From a virus, in IMG/VR virus record IMGVR_UViG_3300033552_000047, positions 1 to 28,835 of that record: DNA of 28,835 nt. One strand, 5' to 3'. Positions 16,489 to 24,147 of this stretch are shown here, one piece after another. A model generated the notes under the pieces. That model had not been told where the DNA came from. It ran no database searches and saw nothing but the letters and a program-made list of their open reading frames with translations. Both the position numbers and the translations under genes were made by a program. Numbering within the stretch: position 1 is the stretch's first letter; each line of letters starts with the position of its first letter.

Positions 16489-16619
16489 TAATTTCTTTCT
16501 TTAATCATAATTTTAATTTGTTTAATTGCTAATTCTAAATCCTCAGTTCCAACTATGTAGAATTTTGTTTCATACTCAGTTCTTACTGGTTGATATGGTT
16601 CACCATTCTCGATTGTCAT
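16488..16619 (-). CDS. 43-residue ORF overlapping thyA start
   Basis: ATG at 16619 to TAA at 16488 codes for 43 residues (MTIENGEPYQPVRTEYETKF..., ending IMIKERN), a beta strand followed by a charged helix. It overlaps the stop of the ORF before it (ATGA) and the thyA start (TAATG). Its frame also stays open upstream of the ATG for about 15 codons with plausible protein sequence (NWYITWISFIYWGTGK), so it may be the tail of a gene once continuous with the ORF at 16616-16768. No family is recognised. Confidence 0.5.
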   Translation of the reverse strand: MTIENGEPYQPVRTEYETKFYIVGTEDLELAIKQIKIMIKERN

Positions 16620-16768
16620 TTTTCCAGTTCCCCAGTAGATAAAACTAATCCAGGTAATGTACCAGTTTTATCTACTGGACCTCTACATCTTTTTACCTCG
16701 TCTTTAGAATTCTTATCATAATATATTGTGACCCCATCAAAAACGCCTACATTAACTAGTTCAATCAT
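16616..16768 (-). CDS. 50-residue ORF in the thyA operon
   Basis: ATG at 16768, overlapping the stop of the upstream gene as ATGA, to TGA at 16616; 50 residues starting MIELVNVGVFDGVTIYYD. The second half overlaps a 15-bp perfect inverted repeat (16632-16646 with 16664-16678), so its C-terminal sequence may be the result of a local rearrangement. Overlaps on both sides favour real, coupled translation. No function can be given. Confidence 0.5.
   Translation of the reverse strand: MIELVNVGVFDGVTIYYDKNSKDEVKRCRGPVDKTGTLPGLVLSTGELEK
16632..16678. repeat. 15-bp perfect inverted repeat upstream of thyA
   Basis: CCAGTAGATAAAACT at 16632-16646 is the exact reverse complement of 16664-16678, with 17 bases between. 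The RNA would form a stable hairpin within the coding region of the 50-residue ORF, shortly before the 43-residue ORF and thyA. It has no T-tract, so it is not an ordinary terminator. Confidence 0.85.
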
Positions 16769-17247
16769 AAGTGGCCATCATTATGGGAATCAGCCCAATT
16801 ACAGTAAGCTTCGACTGGGTAAGGTAATTCTTGTTTATAATTCTTTATTTTTACTCCTAAAAATTCAGATTCCATAATAACCTCTACATTGTATAACACC
16901 CCTTTTGCTTTTGATTTATTTGGTTTAAAACTAACCACTTGGTGGATCACTTGTTTCGGCCGATCTTTTCTAACCATTTCCAACATTTGTTCGTTAGTTA
17001 ATTTAGGGTTAATTTCAATTACCTTATTCTCACCAATTGAAAATCCTAATGATTCCCACTTATCTAAAACACCTTTTTTTGTGTTTTCAGTTGGTGGGAA
17101 TAAATTAGAATACTCGTCCCATTGGTCATCCCATTTTTTACAACTTACTATTCTTCTCATCCTAGCCATATAATCAGTATTAGGGTTTTCACCATGTACT
17201 TCGATTAGTCGATTGTACATCCATTCTAAATGCTCATTATCGCTCAT
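16765..17247 (-). CDS. Hypothetical 160-residue protein
   Basis: An N-terminal helical segment (EHLEWMYNRLIEVHGENPNTDYM, about residues 5-27, here given in part) resembles the start of many small phage proteins, but I cannot assign a family. The C-terminal half (about 100-150) is a beta-rich stretch. One-base overlap with the gene upstream (TAATG) and four-base overlap with the ORF downstream show it is part of the thyA operon. Confidence 0.7.
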   Translation of the reverse strand: MSDNEHLEWMYNRLIEVHGENPNTDYMARMRRIVSCKKWDDQWDEYSNLFPPTENTKKGVLDKWESLGFSIGENKVIEINPKLTNEQMLEMVRKDRPKQVIHQVVSFKPNKSKAKGVLYNVEVIMESEFLGVKIKNYKQELPYPVEAYCNWADSHNDGHL

Positions 17248-17618
17248 TATCTATTCTTTTTACTGCTGTGTTGGTAATTATGCCATTCATCTCTTAAGTT
17301 GGCTGCTAAATCATAGGCTTCTCTTTGAATTAATAATCTTATCATCCCTTGTATAGTTTCTTCAGGGTTCTTAGACGCGTTAAGTAAAGTAATTAAAAAT
17401 TTAAATCCTTTATCAACATAAACGGTTAATGATAATTCAGCTGTATCTAATTTAAAATCATCTTCATTTCTAATTTTAACCATTTCCGATCCATCCGATA
17501 ACTTATAATCAGTTATAATGTACATCAGATCACTATTTATTGGATTCCCATGAAAATCTTTCATATCATTAATCCCTTGCGCTAGTATATCTTTACCAGC
17601 AATTTTTTTATTAGCCAT
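17247..17618 (-). CDS. Hypothetical 123-residue protein
   Basis: A mixed alpha/beta protein; residues about 90-115 (IQGMIRLLIQREAYDLAANL region) form a helix pair that faintly recalls the UVR motif (x-A-x-x-L-R-D), with LRDEW at 107-111. That likeness is too short to name a function. It starts three bases after the stop of the KTSC protein and ends in a TAATG overlap. Confidence 0.7.
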   Translation of the reverse strand: MANKKIAGKDILAQGINDMKDFHGNPINSDLMYIITDYKLSDGSEMVKIRNEDDFKLDTAELSLTVYVDKGFKFLITLLNASKNPEETIQGMIRLLIQREAYDLAANLRDEWHNYQHSSKKNR

Positions 17619-17620
17619 AT

Positions 17621-18043
17621 TTAAATTATTTTATATTTTTCATACATTTTTAGTATTATTTCAAAAGCTAATACGTCAAAAGTATTAGTTGTCTCCATTT
17701 GTAAAACCATTTCACTCATTTTTGAAACCATTCCTAATTCTAAATTTTTAAGTTCAACCAAACGGACATCCTCGATCTCTTTTAAAATTTTACCAGTGTC
17801 GATAACACCTTCTTTAACTACTGAATATTGTTTAATATTCGAATTCAAAACTTTACCCTGACTATCGGATAATTCAAAAATGGTATAATCTATTTTTGGG
17901 ACACCACTATATTTATAGTTCCCACCATTTTTAAAAATAATATTTAGTTCTTTTGTACTGATATTGTACGTTGACGCTAAAATATTTGATGATTCGTAAA
18001 TACATTTTACAATACCATCCTTCTCTACTTTCTTTAAAATCAT
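17621..18043 (-). CDS. KTSC-domain protein
   Basis: A 140-residue product from ATG at 18043; a TTG seven codons upstream is less likely. Residues about 18-73 match the KTSC domain: SSNI at the start, a beta strand, F-K-N-G-G-N-Y-K-Y, GVP, and SQGKVLNSNI at the end. KTSC domains are small, named after the Lys-tRNA synthetase context in which they were noted, and common in phages; their biochemical role is not settled. The C-terminal half (85-140) is helical. It is the first gene of the long minus-strand operon and is divergent from the ClpC-like gene, with only about 85 bases between them. Confidence 0.8.
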   Translation of the reverse strand: MILKKVEKDGIVKCIYESSNILASTYNISTKELNIIFKNGGNYKYSGVPKIDYTIFELSDSQGKVLNSNIKQYSVVKEGVIDTGKILKEIEDVRLVELKNLELGMVSKMSEMVLQMETTNTFDVLAFEIILKMYEKYKII

Positions 18044-18093
18044 ATGTTTATTAATTTTTAACAAAAATACTATAAAAATATAATTTAAACAAC

Positions 18094-18124
18094 TTGTTTT
18101 TACGGGGTATTAATAATATTTTTG
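18094..18124 (+). promoter_or_regulatory. Candidate Bacteroidetes-type promoter for the ClpC-like gene
   Basis: TTG at 18094-18096 and TATTTTTG at 18117-18124, 20 bases apart, fit the TTG / TAnnTTTG pattern of host housekeeping promoters in this phylum. TATTTTTG ends four bases before the ATG, so the mRNA would be almost leaderless, which weakens the case. Confidence 0.35.
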
Positions 18125-18128
18125 TTTT

Positions 18129-20675
18129 ATGAGTTTAGAAACTAGTAAAGAAATTAAAGACATTATGTACCTAGCCACCGTTGAGGCTGAAATACATAAT
18201 CATAAGAGATTAAAGGTCGAACATATAGCTATGGCGATCATTAGTCAAGATATTAATATAGCGACAATGACAATGTTTATTCATGGGGTTGATTTGGACT
18301 ATCTTTATGATGAACTAACTGGATTAATTGTTGGTGATTTACAGCCTAATTACCCGATCGGAGGTAAGAAAGAGTTATTACCAACTAAAGAAACTAAAAA
18401 TGTTCTACTAAAATCTGAAATGGAAGCAATGTTTTTTAATTCTAAGAGAATAACAACCAGGCATTTACTATTAGGATTGCTTTCAGTTAATAGTGAAGTC
18501 AAAAATATTTTTAATAAGTGTGGTATAGATGTTGTATTTATAAAAGAATACTTTACATTAAATAATGACGCTGAGATTCTAAATGATTACAATAAAATAA
18601 ATTTAAAATACATAAATATGAGTTTAAATAAAGAAGAGGATTCTAGCGAAAATGCGAGACCGATAATTGAGCCTAGAGTTAGGAATAGAAATGTTAGTAA
18701 AACACCAATACTTGATGAATTCTGTAGAGATGTAACACAAATGGGTACTGATGGGTTATTACAACCAGCGTACGGCCGAGAGAAAGAGGTTCAAAGAATG
18801 GTTCAAATCCTTTGTAGAAAAAATAAACGTAACCCAATATTAGTTGGTCACGCGGGTGTTGGAAAAAGTGTTATTGTTGATGGATTAGCAATAATGATTG
18901 CAAATGGTGTAGCTCCAAAACCACTACTTGATAAGAAAATATACTCCTTAGAAATAGCTAGTCTTATTGCTGGGACTAAATATAGAGGTCAGTTTGAAGA
19001 ACGTATGAAAGGGATTCTAGGTGAATTAAAACAGAACCCTAATATAATAATTTTTATAGATGAAATCCACACTATGGTTGGTGCTGGTAGTACTTCAGGC
19101 TCTTTAGATGTTTCAAATATTTTAAAACCAGCTTTAGCTAGAGGGGAAATGCAATTAATTGGCGCGACTACTTTTGATGAATATAGAGAAAATATTGAAA
19201 AAGATGGTGCTTTAGCTAGAAGATTACAAAAAGTAACAATTGTTGAACCAAATTTAGCTGAAACAAAAGTTATTTTAATGAATATCAAAGAAATTTACGA
19301 AGAATATCACAATGTTAATTACACTGAAGAAGTTATTGATGCTTGTGTTAATTTATCTGATCGCTATATTCAAGATCGAGCTATGCCAGATAAAGCGATT
19401 GACATTTTAGATGAATGTGGTTCTCTAGCGAAATTAAGCGCAGCAAGTAAGTCACCTAAAGATATTCTTAAATTAGAAACCGCAATCGAAGCTTTAAGAA
19501 CAAACGAATTAAATGAAATTGAAACTGAAAAACTAACTGCGATTAGCATGCAAGATTTTGAAAAAGCATCTAAAGTTAGGGACCTTGAAAAAAAGATTTT
19601 AATCAAAATTGAAAAACTACAAAAAGAGGTTGATAATAAAATCAAGAATTTTAAAGTAGTTATCGATATGGATATTGTTAATTCAGTAGTATCTACCATG
19701 ACTATGGTACCAGTTGAAAAATTATCAACTAATGATAATAAAAATTTGTTTAATATGAACGAACAAATTAAAGACAAAGTAATCGGGCAAGACGAAGCTG
19801 TTGATAAAATATGTAAAGCGATTATTAGAAGTAAAGTCGGTATTAAAAACCCGAACAAACCTCTTAGTTTCATGTTGCTGGGTCAATCTGGTGTTGGTAA
19901 AACACAATTAACTAAAGAAATTGCTATGCAGATATTCGGTAATAAAGAGTCTTTAATTAGAGTTGATATGAGTGAATATATGGAAAAATTTAATATGTCA
20001 ACTTTAGTTGGTGCACCTCCAGGGTATATTGGGTATGGTGAAGGTGGGAAATTAACTGAAGCTGTTAGACAGAAGCCATATTCAGTAGTATTATTTGACG
20101 AGATTGAAAAAGCTCACCCAGACGTATTTAACTTAATGTTACAAATTTTAGATGAGGGTCATATCACTGATGGTAACGGTAGGAAAATTAATTTTAAAAA
20201 TACTTTAATTGTTATGACCTCAAATATTGGGGTTAAAGAATTATCAGTTTCTGGTAGTGGTTTAGGTTTCCAAACAACACCTAGTCACAATAATGATAGA
20301 GATCAAGAGATAATTAAAAAAGCTTTAAAAGCTAAATTTGCCCCAGAATTTCTTAATAGAATTGGTAGTACGATTGTATTTAATAAATTAACTTTAGACA
20401 ACATTAAGAAAATTGTAGCTAATGAATTAGTTTTCCTTGAAAAAAGAGTTAAAGAATTAGGATTTACTTTACAAGTCAAACCAAATTTAATTGAATATTT
20501 AGCTGAAATAGGTTTTGATCCAGAATACGGAGCTAGACCATTAGGAAGAGCTATTGAGACCACTATAGAGGACGCTGTAGCTGAAGAAATCATTAAAGGG
20601 TCACTTAGTGAAGGTGGTACAATTATAATGGATTATTCGAAGGATAAAAAAGAAGTGGTCGTAAATCTAGTTTAA
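18129..20675 (+). CDS. clpC: ClpC-type AAA+ unfoldase
   Basis: ATP-driven protein unfoldase, 848 residues. N-terminal Clp-N repeat region (1-145); first AAA+ module with Walker A GHAGVGKS (240-247), pore-loop KYRG (284-287) and Walker B FIDE (309-312); a short middle region with a UVR-like DFEKASKVRDLEKKI (476-490), as in ClpC rather than the long coiled coil of ClpB; second AAA+ module with VIGQDEAV (551-558), Walker A GQSGVGKT (585-592), pore loop GYIGY (632-636), Walker B LFDE (655-658) and C-terminal ARPLGRAIE (802-810). GLGFQT at 711-716 holds the LGF tripeptide at the place where ClpA/ClpC dock on ClpP, which ClpB lacks. All catalytic motifs are intact. It is alone on the plus strand, so it may be regulated apart from the structural genes. 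A complete ClpC is unusual in a T4-like phage. Confidence 0.95.
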   Translation: MSLETSKEIKDIMYLATVEAEIHNHKRLKVEHIAMAIISQDINIATMTMFIHGVDLDYLYDELTGLIVGDLQPNYPIGGKKELLPTKETKNVLLKSEMEAMFFNSKRITTRHLLLGLLSVNSEVKNIFNKCGIDVVFIKEYFTLNNDAEILNDYNKINLKYINMSLNKEEDSSENARPIIEPRVRNRNVSKTPILDEFCRDVTQMGTDGLLQPAYGREKEVQRMVQILCRKNKRNPILVGHAGVGKSVIVDGLAIMIANGVAPKPLLDKKIYSLEIASLIAGTKYRGQFEERMKGILGELKQNPNIIIFIDEIHTMVGAGSTSGSLDVSNILKPALARGEMQLIGATTFDEYRENIEKDGALARRLQKVTIVEPNLAETKVILMNIKEIYEEYHNVNYTEEVIDACVNLSDRYIQDRAMPDKAIDILDECGSLAKLSAASKSPKDILKLETAIEALRTNELNEIETEKLTAISMQDFEKASKVRDLEKKILIKIEKLQKEVDNKIKNFKVVIDMDIVNSVVSTMTMVPVEKLSTNDNKNLFNMNEQIKDKVIGQDEAVDKICKAIIRSKVGIKNPNKPLSFMLLGQSGVGKTQLTKEIAMQIFGNKESLIRVDMSEYMEKFNMSTLVGAPPGYIGYGEGGKLTEAVRQKPYSVVLFDEIEKAHPDVFNLMLQILDEGHITDGNGRKINFKNTLIVMTSNIGVKELSVSGSGLGFQTTPSHNNDRDQEIIKKALKAKFAPEFLNRIGSTIVFNKLTLDNIKKIVANELVFLEKRVKELGFTLQVKPNLIEYLAEIGFDPEYGARPLGRAIETTIEDAVAEEIIKGSLSEGGTIIMDYSKDKKEVVVNLV

Positions 20676-20694
20676 TAACGACACTACATTAAAT

Positions 20695-20734
20695 AAAAAA
20701 TTAGGGTAACTTTTTAAAGAGACCCTAATTTTTT
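20695..20734. terminator. Bidirectional terminator between ClpC-like gene and 56-residue gene
   Basis: A 13-pair stem (AAAAAATTAGGGT with its complement) closes a 14-base loop. T-runs follow on both strands, so it ends the plus-strand ClpC-like transcript and the minus-strand transcript of the 56-residue gene. Confidence 0.85.
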
Positions 20735-20750
20735 TTGGTTAAATAATTAT

Positions 20751-20921
20751 TTATTGTTTGATTAGTTGTTTTTCCAACATGGTAATTCTTTCAACTAATT
20801 TTTTATTAACTAATAAAGTTGTTTCAGTAATCCATTTTTTCTTTTCAGCTGCAACAGCTTCAGTAACTATTTTATCAATTAAATCAACTAATTCATTTTC
20901 TTTTACTAGAACTTTTTTCAT
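20751..20921 (-). CDS. 56-residue coiled-coil protein
   Basis: ATG at 20921 to TAA at 20751. The product (starting MKKVLVKENELVDLID, ending LEKQLIKQ) is one long amphipathic helix with Leu/Val/Ile at roughly heptad spacing and many Lys and Glu, so a dimeric coiled coil is likely. It has its own promoter motif and a terminator, which supports a real gene in spite of the small size. Function unknown; small helical phage proteins of this kind often bind and modify host proteins, but nothing here shows that. Confidence 0.7.
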   Translation of the reverse strand: MKKVLVKENELVDLIDKIVTEAVAAEKKKWITETTLLVNKKLVERITMLEKQLIKQ

Positions 20922-20949
20922 AATTTTGTTTGTTGAGTGTGTAATTCTA

Positions 20950-20959
20950 TAATAAATAG
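20950..20959 (-). promoter_or_regulatory. Putative phage promoter motif upstream of the 56-residue gene
   Basis: Minus-strand CTATTTATTA lies about 29-38 bases before the ATG at 20921, between it and the stop of the leucine-rich-repeat gene. Confidence 0.45.
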
Positions 20960-20986
20960 AATGAAAAAAATAAAAAAATAAAAAAT

Positions 20987-22357
20987 TTACTCTAAATCAA
21001 CGTTAGGAATTAACTCCTTTAATTTTTCAATATATAATGGGGTAAATAAATTTTTAGAAAGAGATAACCTAAGTAATGATCCACCATTGGATGGGTCCAA
21101 GTATTTAATAGATTCTGGTAGAACAGTTAATCGATTACCAACAAGATTTATTAAACGCAATTTTTTTAATTTACTAATATCCTCTGGAATAAAACTAATA
21201 TTGTTTTTAGGTAGAGATAAAACCTCTAAATTAGATACATTTAAAACATCATTAGGAAATTCGTTTAATTGAGTTTCAATCAACACAACCATTTTTAATT
21301 GATCGAAACGTTTTAAAGAAAGATCTGGAGTTAATTTCATGTTTCGAATAGTAATTGTTTTAGCATCAATATCATGCATATCAATAAGAATTTTTCCATA
21401 ACCTAATGAAATAGCTCTCTTAGCATATTTATTTCCTTTAATAAATCGACTTAAACTTAATAGTTCATTATAGAAAAAATTATTAAGTCCAATACTGATA
21501 TTAAGAAAATTTTTAATGAAATTTTGTTCATCAAACCGATTGCTATTATTATTAATTTGATCAGTCTCAAAATGTAATTGAAACATGTTATAATTATTTT
21601 TATTGATAACTACATACAGTTTTGAGTGGGCCCCATCAGGTCTTTTATAATCCTTAGTATAACGGGTAAATTGAGTATTACCACTTTGGGTCGTGCACCA
21701 ACTAGCAAATTCATTTAAAACTTCATTCGCTCTCCTTGAAAATGGGATATAAACCATAAAAGTTTTATCTTCAAAAACAATTTCAGCTTCTTTACCTACC
21801 GAATAGGTTTGTAATTTTAAAAAAAACTCTCCGTAATTTTTTGGTATGTATGGAAAAATAGCGTCGTATACTGTATGAATTGAATGGTATTGATTAATAT
21901 CTGTAGCATCTTTCAAATCAATAATAGACATATTAGATTTGGACTGTTCTCTAAAGATTTTAGTTTTTTTTAATTGATCAAAAATGGTTAAATATTTAAA
22001 AACTTGGGGTAAATCCTCATTCAAAAAAGTTAAAGCACCTTTTGTATTAAATAAATTTCTTTCTAAATTATAAACAGTTAAATCATTAGTAAAATGAACT
22101 CTAAGGATTTTATTTAAACAGTTCATAATCCATTGTGAATAAACTTTTTTAATCGTGGGATCGGCCGAAACTAATAAATCAAGAACGGGTCTTGAAATAA
22201 TAATATCATTGGTTAGTTTATTAATGATAAAATATACCTCATCTGAATCACCACCCGTAATATTGGTAAAAATGTCCAAATCGGAATAGTCTAAAGTTGA
22301 ATCAACAATTTTAAATTTATTTATTAGGTAATCGATCCTTTTATTATTTATTTGCAT
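20987..22357 (-). CDS. Leucine-rich-repeat protein with WCT-type N-terminal domain
   Basis: 456 residues. The C-terminal third (about 352-436) holds three or four leucine-rich repeats of about 23 residues, for example LEVLSLPKNNISFIPEDISK and LRLINLVGNRLTVLPESIKY, a protein-binding fold. The centre has FASWCTTQSG (217-226), YVVINK (248-253) and FQLHFETDQ (259-267), a pattern I have met in phage proteins of unknown function. The N-terminal 140 residues are helical. No transmembrane segment or signal peptide. A role in binding a host or phage protein is plausible. A TATATTTG motif stands just upstream. Next to the ClpC-like gene but on the other strand, so a link between the two is speculative. 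Confidence 0.8.
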   Translation of the reverse strand: MQINNKRIDYLINKFKIVDSTLDYSDLDIFTNITGGDSDEVYFIINKLTNDIIISRPVLDLLVSADPTIKKVYSQWIMNCLNKILRVHFTNDLTVYNLERNLFNTKGALTFLNEDLPQVFKYLTIFDQLKKTKIFREQSKSNMSIIDLKDATDINQYHSIHTVYDAIFPYIPKNYGEFFLKLQTYSVGKEAEIVFEDKTFMVYIPFSRRANEVLNEFASWCTTQSGNTQFTRYTKDYKRPDGAHSKLYVVINKNNYNMFQLHFETDQINNNSNRFDEQNFIKNFLNISIGLNNFFYNELLSLSRFIKGNKYAKRAISLGYGKILIDMHDIDAKTITIRNMKLTPDLSLKRFDQLKMVVLIETQLNEFPNDVLNVSNLEVLSLPKNNISFIPEDISKLKKLRLINLVGNRLTVLPESIKYLDPSNGGSLLRLSLSKNLFTPLYIEKLKELIPNVDLE

Positions 22358-22370
22358 AGTATTTTTGTAT

Positions 22371-22383
22371 TTTACAAATATAT
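22371..22383 (-). promoter_or_regulatory. Putative promoter motif upstream of the leucine-rich-repeat gene
   Basis: Minus-strand ATATATTTGTAAA lies 14-26 bases before the ATG at 22357. It fits both the phage TATTTAT pattern (with one change) and the host TAnnTTTG element. Confidence 0.4.
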
Positions 22384-22397
22384 AATTAAAAAATGGA

Positions 22398-22724
22398 TTA
22401 TTCGAATTTTTTCGGTAGGAATCTAGCTAACAAATCCAAATCATCATAATATTCAATAACTTCTATAAAAGTATTTAGATCCTCATCTTCATTAACTATT
22501 GAGATAAAAATTTCATTAATTAATAGATCAGTTTTAATTAGATATTTAATTTTTTGAATAGTGACTAATTTATCCGATTGAATTAAAAAATCAATAATTA
22601 AATTATAGGTAAAAAACCTATCATTTTTTGAAGTAGCCAAATCTCTAGGCTTTAAATTTATTTTATTATAGAAGGATAAAACGTAATCAAATTCAATATC
22701 GTTTTTAAATTTAATATTGCCCAT
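22398..22724 (-). CDS. Small helical hypothetical protein
   Basis: A 108-residue all-helical, hydrophobic and acidic protein. The stretch YNLIIDFLIQSDKLVTIQKI followed by KYLIK (about 44-68) can be lined up with the NQVVFELNSIGEIKKAQELQ stretch and the following YYL of the next gene upstream, so the two may be distant relatives. No function is recognised. It has a promoter motif (22747-22756). Confidence 0.65.
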   Translation of the reverse strand: MGNIKFKNDIEFDYVLSFYNKINLKPRDLATSKNDRFFTYNLIIDFLIQSDKLVTIQKIKYLIKTDLLINEIFISIVNEDEDLNTFIEVIEYYDDLDLLARFLPKKFE

Positions 22725-22746
22725 AATATATACTATTAGTTGTTAA

Positions 22747-22756
22747 TAATAAATAT
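22747..22756 (-). promoter_or_regulatory. Putative phage promoter motif upstream of the 108-residue gene
   Basis: Minus-strand ATATTTATTA lies 23-32 bases before the ATG at 22724 in the 68-base gap between genes. Confidence 0.45.
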
Positions 22757-22792
22757 AATGATTAAATGATAAACATGGTATTTTAGAATAAA

Positions 22793-23122
22793 TTATTCGT
22801 AAAAATTAACATTAAATGTAGTTATTTTTTCATACAATCTGGCCAATTCATTGTTTTTATTACCCATTCTTTCTATTATGGTTAAACAGGCGATAATCGG
22901 GTCATTGTTATCAGTTAAATAGTATTGAAGTTCTTGAGCTTTCTTAATCTCACCAATAGAATTTAACTCAAAAACAACTTGATTAAAAGTGGCCCACTTT
23001 TCTTTTTCAAACCACTCTGAAATTAAAAGGCCCTCAGTAATTACTTCGATAAAAACTCTATCTAAGTTTGTTTTCTCATTTCCGTATAACTCTCGTAAAG
23101 CTATTTTAATTTTATCTCTCAA
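22793..23122 (-). CDS. Small helical hypothetical protein, TTG start
   Basis: A 109-residue helical protein. No ATG or GTG is available in this frame; TTG at 23122, 16 bases after the stop of the gene upstream, is the only conventional start. The frame stays open only about 15 codons farther up. Residues about 43-75 (WATFNQVVFELNSIGEIKKA onward, with YYLTDNNDP) show the N-x-V-x3-L-x3-G pattern of small phage proteins with no assigned role. Likely co-transcribed with the gene at 23139-23489. Confidence 0.65.
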   Translation of the reverse strand: MRDKIKIALRELYGNEKTNLDRVFIEVITEGLLISEWFEKEKWATFNQVVFELNSIGEIKKAQELQYYLTDNNDPIIACLTIIERMGNKNNELARLYEKITTFNVNFYE

Positions 23123-23138
23123 TGGGTGATGAATAACT

Positions 23139-23489
23139 TTATTTATCCAGTGATACGTTTTTACTTAATTTAAGATCATCAGTGACTCTATTGAAATACC
23201 AATCACTAATAACTAGAGTTAAAAATTCAGATCCTAACCCATTATATTTATGCTTAAAATATGTTAATAAATTAGCTGGACTAATTATTTCATTATTTAT
23301 TTTTTTATTAATACGCAATTCTTCGAAAAATTCGTTGTTATATTCTTTCTTCTCAACAGCTGGTTCATAATTAGTCATTAAATCCTTAAGAATAACTTTT
23401 ACGTTTCTATCGTAAATATTAGATTCTTGGATAAACTTTTTAATTACTGGTAATTGAGTTTCTTTAATTAAAATTCGATTTGTTCTCAT
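23139..23489 (-). CDS. Small hypothetical protein
   Basis: 116 residues from ATG at 23489; a TTG 15 codons upstream lies inside the thioredoxin terminator and is rejected. Charged and largely helical, with an FxxxLVISDWYFNR-like end segment near residues 90-105. No family is recognised. It stands directly downstream of the terminator-promoter pair (23504-23538). Confidence 0.65.
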   Translation of the reverse strand: MRTNRILIKETQLPVIKKFIQESNIYDRNVKVILKDLMTNYEPAVEKKEYNNEFFEELRINKKINNEIISPANLLTYFKHKYNGLGSEFLTLVISDWYFNRVTDDLKLSKNVSLDK

Positions 23490-23503
23490 ATCAATAAATA
23501 GTT

Positions 23504-23513
23504 TATATAAATA
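23504..23513 (-). promoter_or_regulatory. Putative phage promoter motif fused to the trx terminator
   Basis: Minus-strand TATTTATATA begins within the T-tract of the thioredoxin terminator and lies 15-24 bases before the ATG at 23489. A second copy, CTATTTATTG, lies at 23492-23501. Confidence 0.5.
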
Positions 23514-23516
23514 AAA

Positions 23517-23538
23517 AAGCCTGGATTTCTCCAAGCTT
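23517..23538 (-). terminator. Rho-independent terminator after thioredoxin
   Basis: On the minus strand a nine-pair stem (one G-T pair) closed by a GAAA tetraloop is followed by six T's. It lies four bases past the thioredoxin stop codon. Confidence 0.88.
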
Positions 23539-23542
23539 TTAA

Positions 23543-23848
23543 TTATAAATTTTTATTTATCAGTTCCGTAAACTCTGGTTTCCCAACCCCACCGCTAAAA
23601 CGATCAATAACTTTACCATCCTTTAAAAAAAGAACTGTTGGTAAGTTTCTAATTCCAAACTCTTTAGCTAATTCAACGTTTTCATCTACGTTAATTTTAC
23701 CAATTACCACTTCAGGTCGTTCAACTATTAATTCATTAACGATTGGTAGCAACATTTTACAAGGTCCACACCATGAAGCCCAAAAATCTAATACCACTAA
23801 TTTATCGGTACTTAAAACCGATTCCACATTCTCTTTACTTACGTCCAT
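23543..23848 (-). CDS. trxA: Thioredoxin
   Basis: Small thiol-disulfide reductant, 101 residues. The active site is WCGPC at 26-30, with the usual DFWASWCGPCK context; cis-Pro70 in NLPT, the buried Asp21 and GGV near 86-88 are present. No signal peptide, so it acts in the cytoplasm. Likely partners are ribonucleotide reductase or other phage enzymes that need reduction; none of these is in the window. T4 itself carries the related NrdC. It follows the 96-residue gene after eight bases and is ended by a strong terminator. Confidence 0.97.
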   Translation of the reverse strand: MDVSKENVESVLSTDKLVVLDFWASWCGPCKMLLPIVNELIVERPEVVIGKINVDENVELAKEFGIRNLPTVLFLKDGKVIDRFSGGVGKPEFTELINKNL

Positions 23849-23856
23849 ATTAATAT

Positions 23857-24147
23857 TTAATTTAATTCTAATTTTTTAAAAAAGTTAACAACTTCAAGAT
23901 CAGCTCTTTTTTGGGAATAACCATACATTTCTACTAACTCATCACTTATTTTTCTAATCTCGCTAAAGATTGATCCAATATCCCCAGTAATAATTATTGA
24001 TCTCATTCTTTTATGATATATTCGGTATGCCCCAAAAGAACTCTGTTTAAAAGCGTCAAACGCTAGTTCCAATATTAATTCCTCTAGGAGATCACTTGAT
24101 TTATTCATAATTATGTCAAAAATATTATTTTTAAACCCATTATCCAA
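23857..24147 (-). CDS. Small helical protein, paralogue of the divergent gene
   Basis: A 96-residue helical protein. Its second half (RMRSIII..., ELVEMYGYSQKRADLEVVNFF) lines up with that of the divergent plus-strand gene at 24165: ELV, then S-x-(K/R)-x-A and a final V-x-x-FF. The two thus look like distant paralogues that face away from each other. No enzymatic motif; function unknown. It is followed by thioredoxin in the same operon. Confidence 0.65.
   Translation of the reverse strand: MDNGFKNNIFDIIMNKSSDLLEELILELAFDAFKQSSFGAYRIYHKRMRSIIITGDIGSIFSEIRKISDELVEMYGYSQKRADLEVVNFFKKLELN

Noticed and set aside
18044-18064. TTG start seven codons upstream for the KTSC protein
   Set aside because: ATG at 18043 is available and the KTSC domain starts well after it.
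23490-23534. Upstream TTG start for the 116-residue protein
   Set aside because: It would place the start within the terminator stem of thioredoxin, before the promoter motif; ATG at 23489 is simpler.
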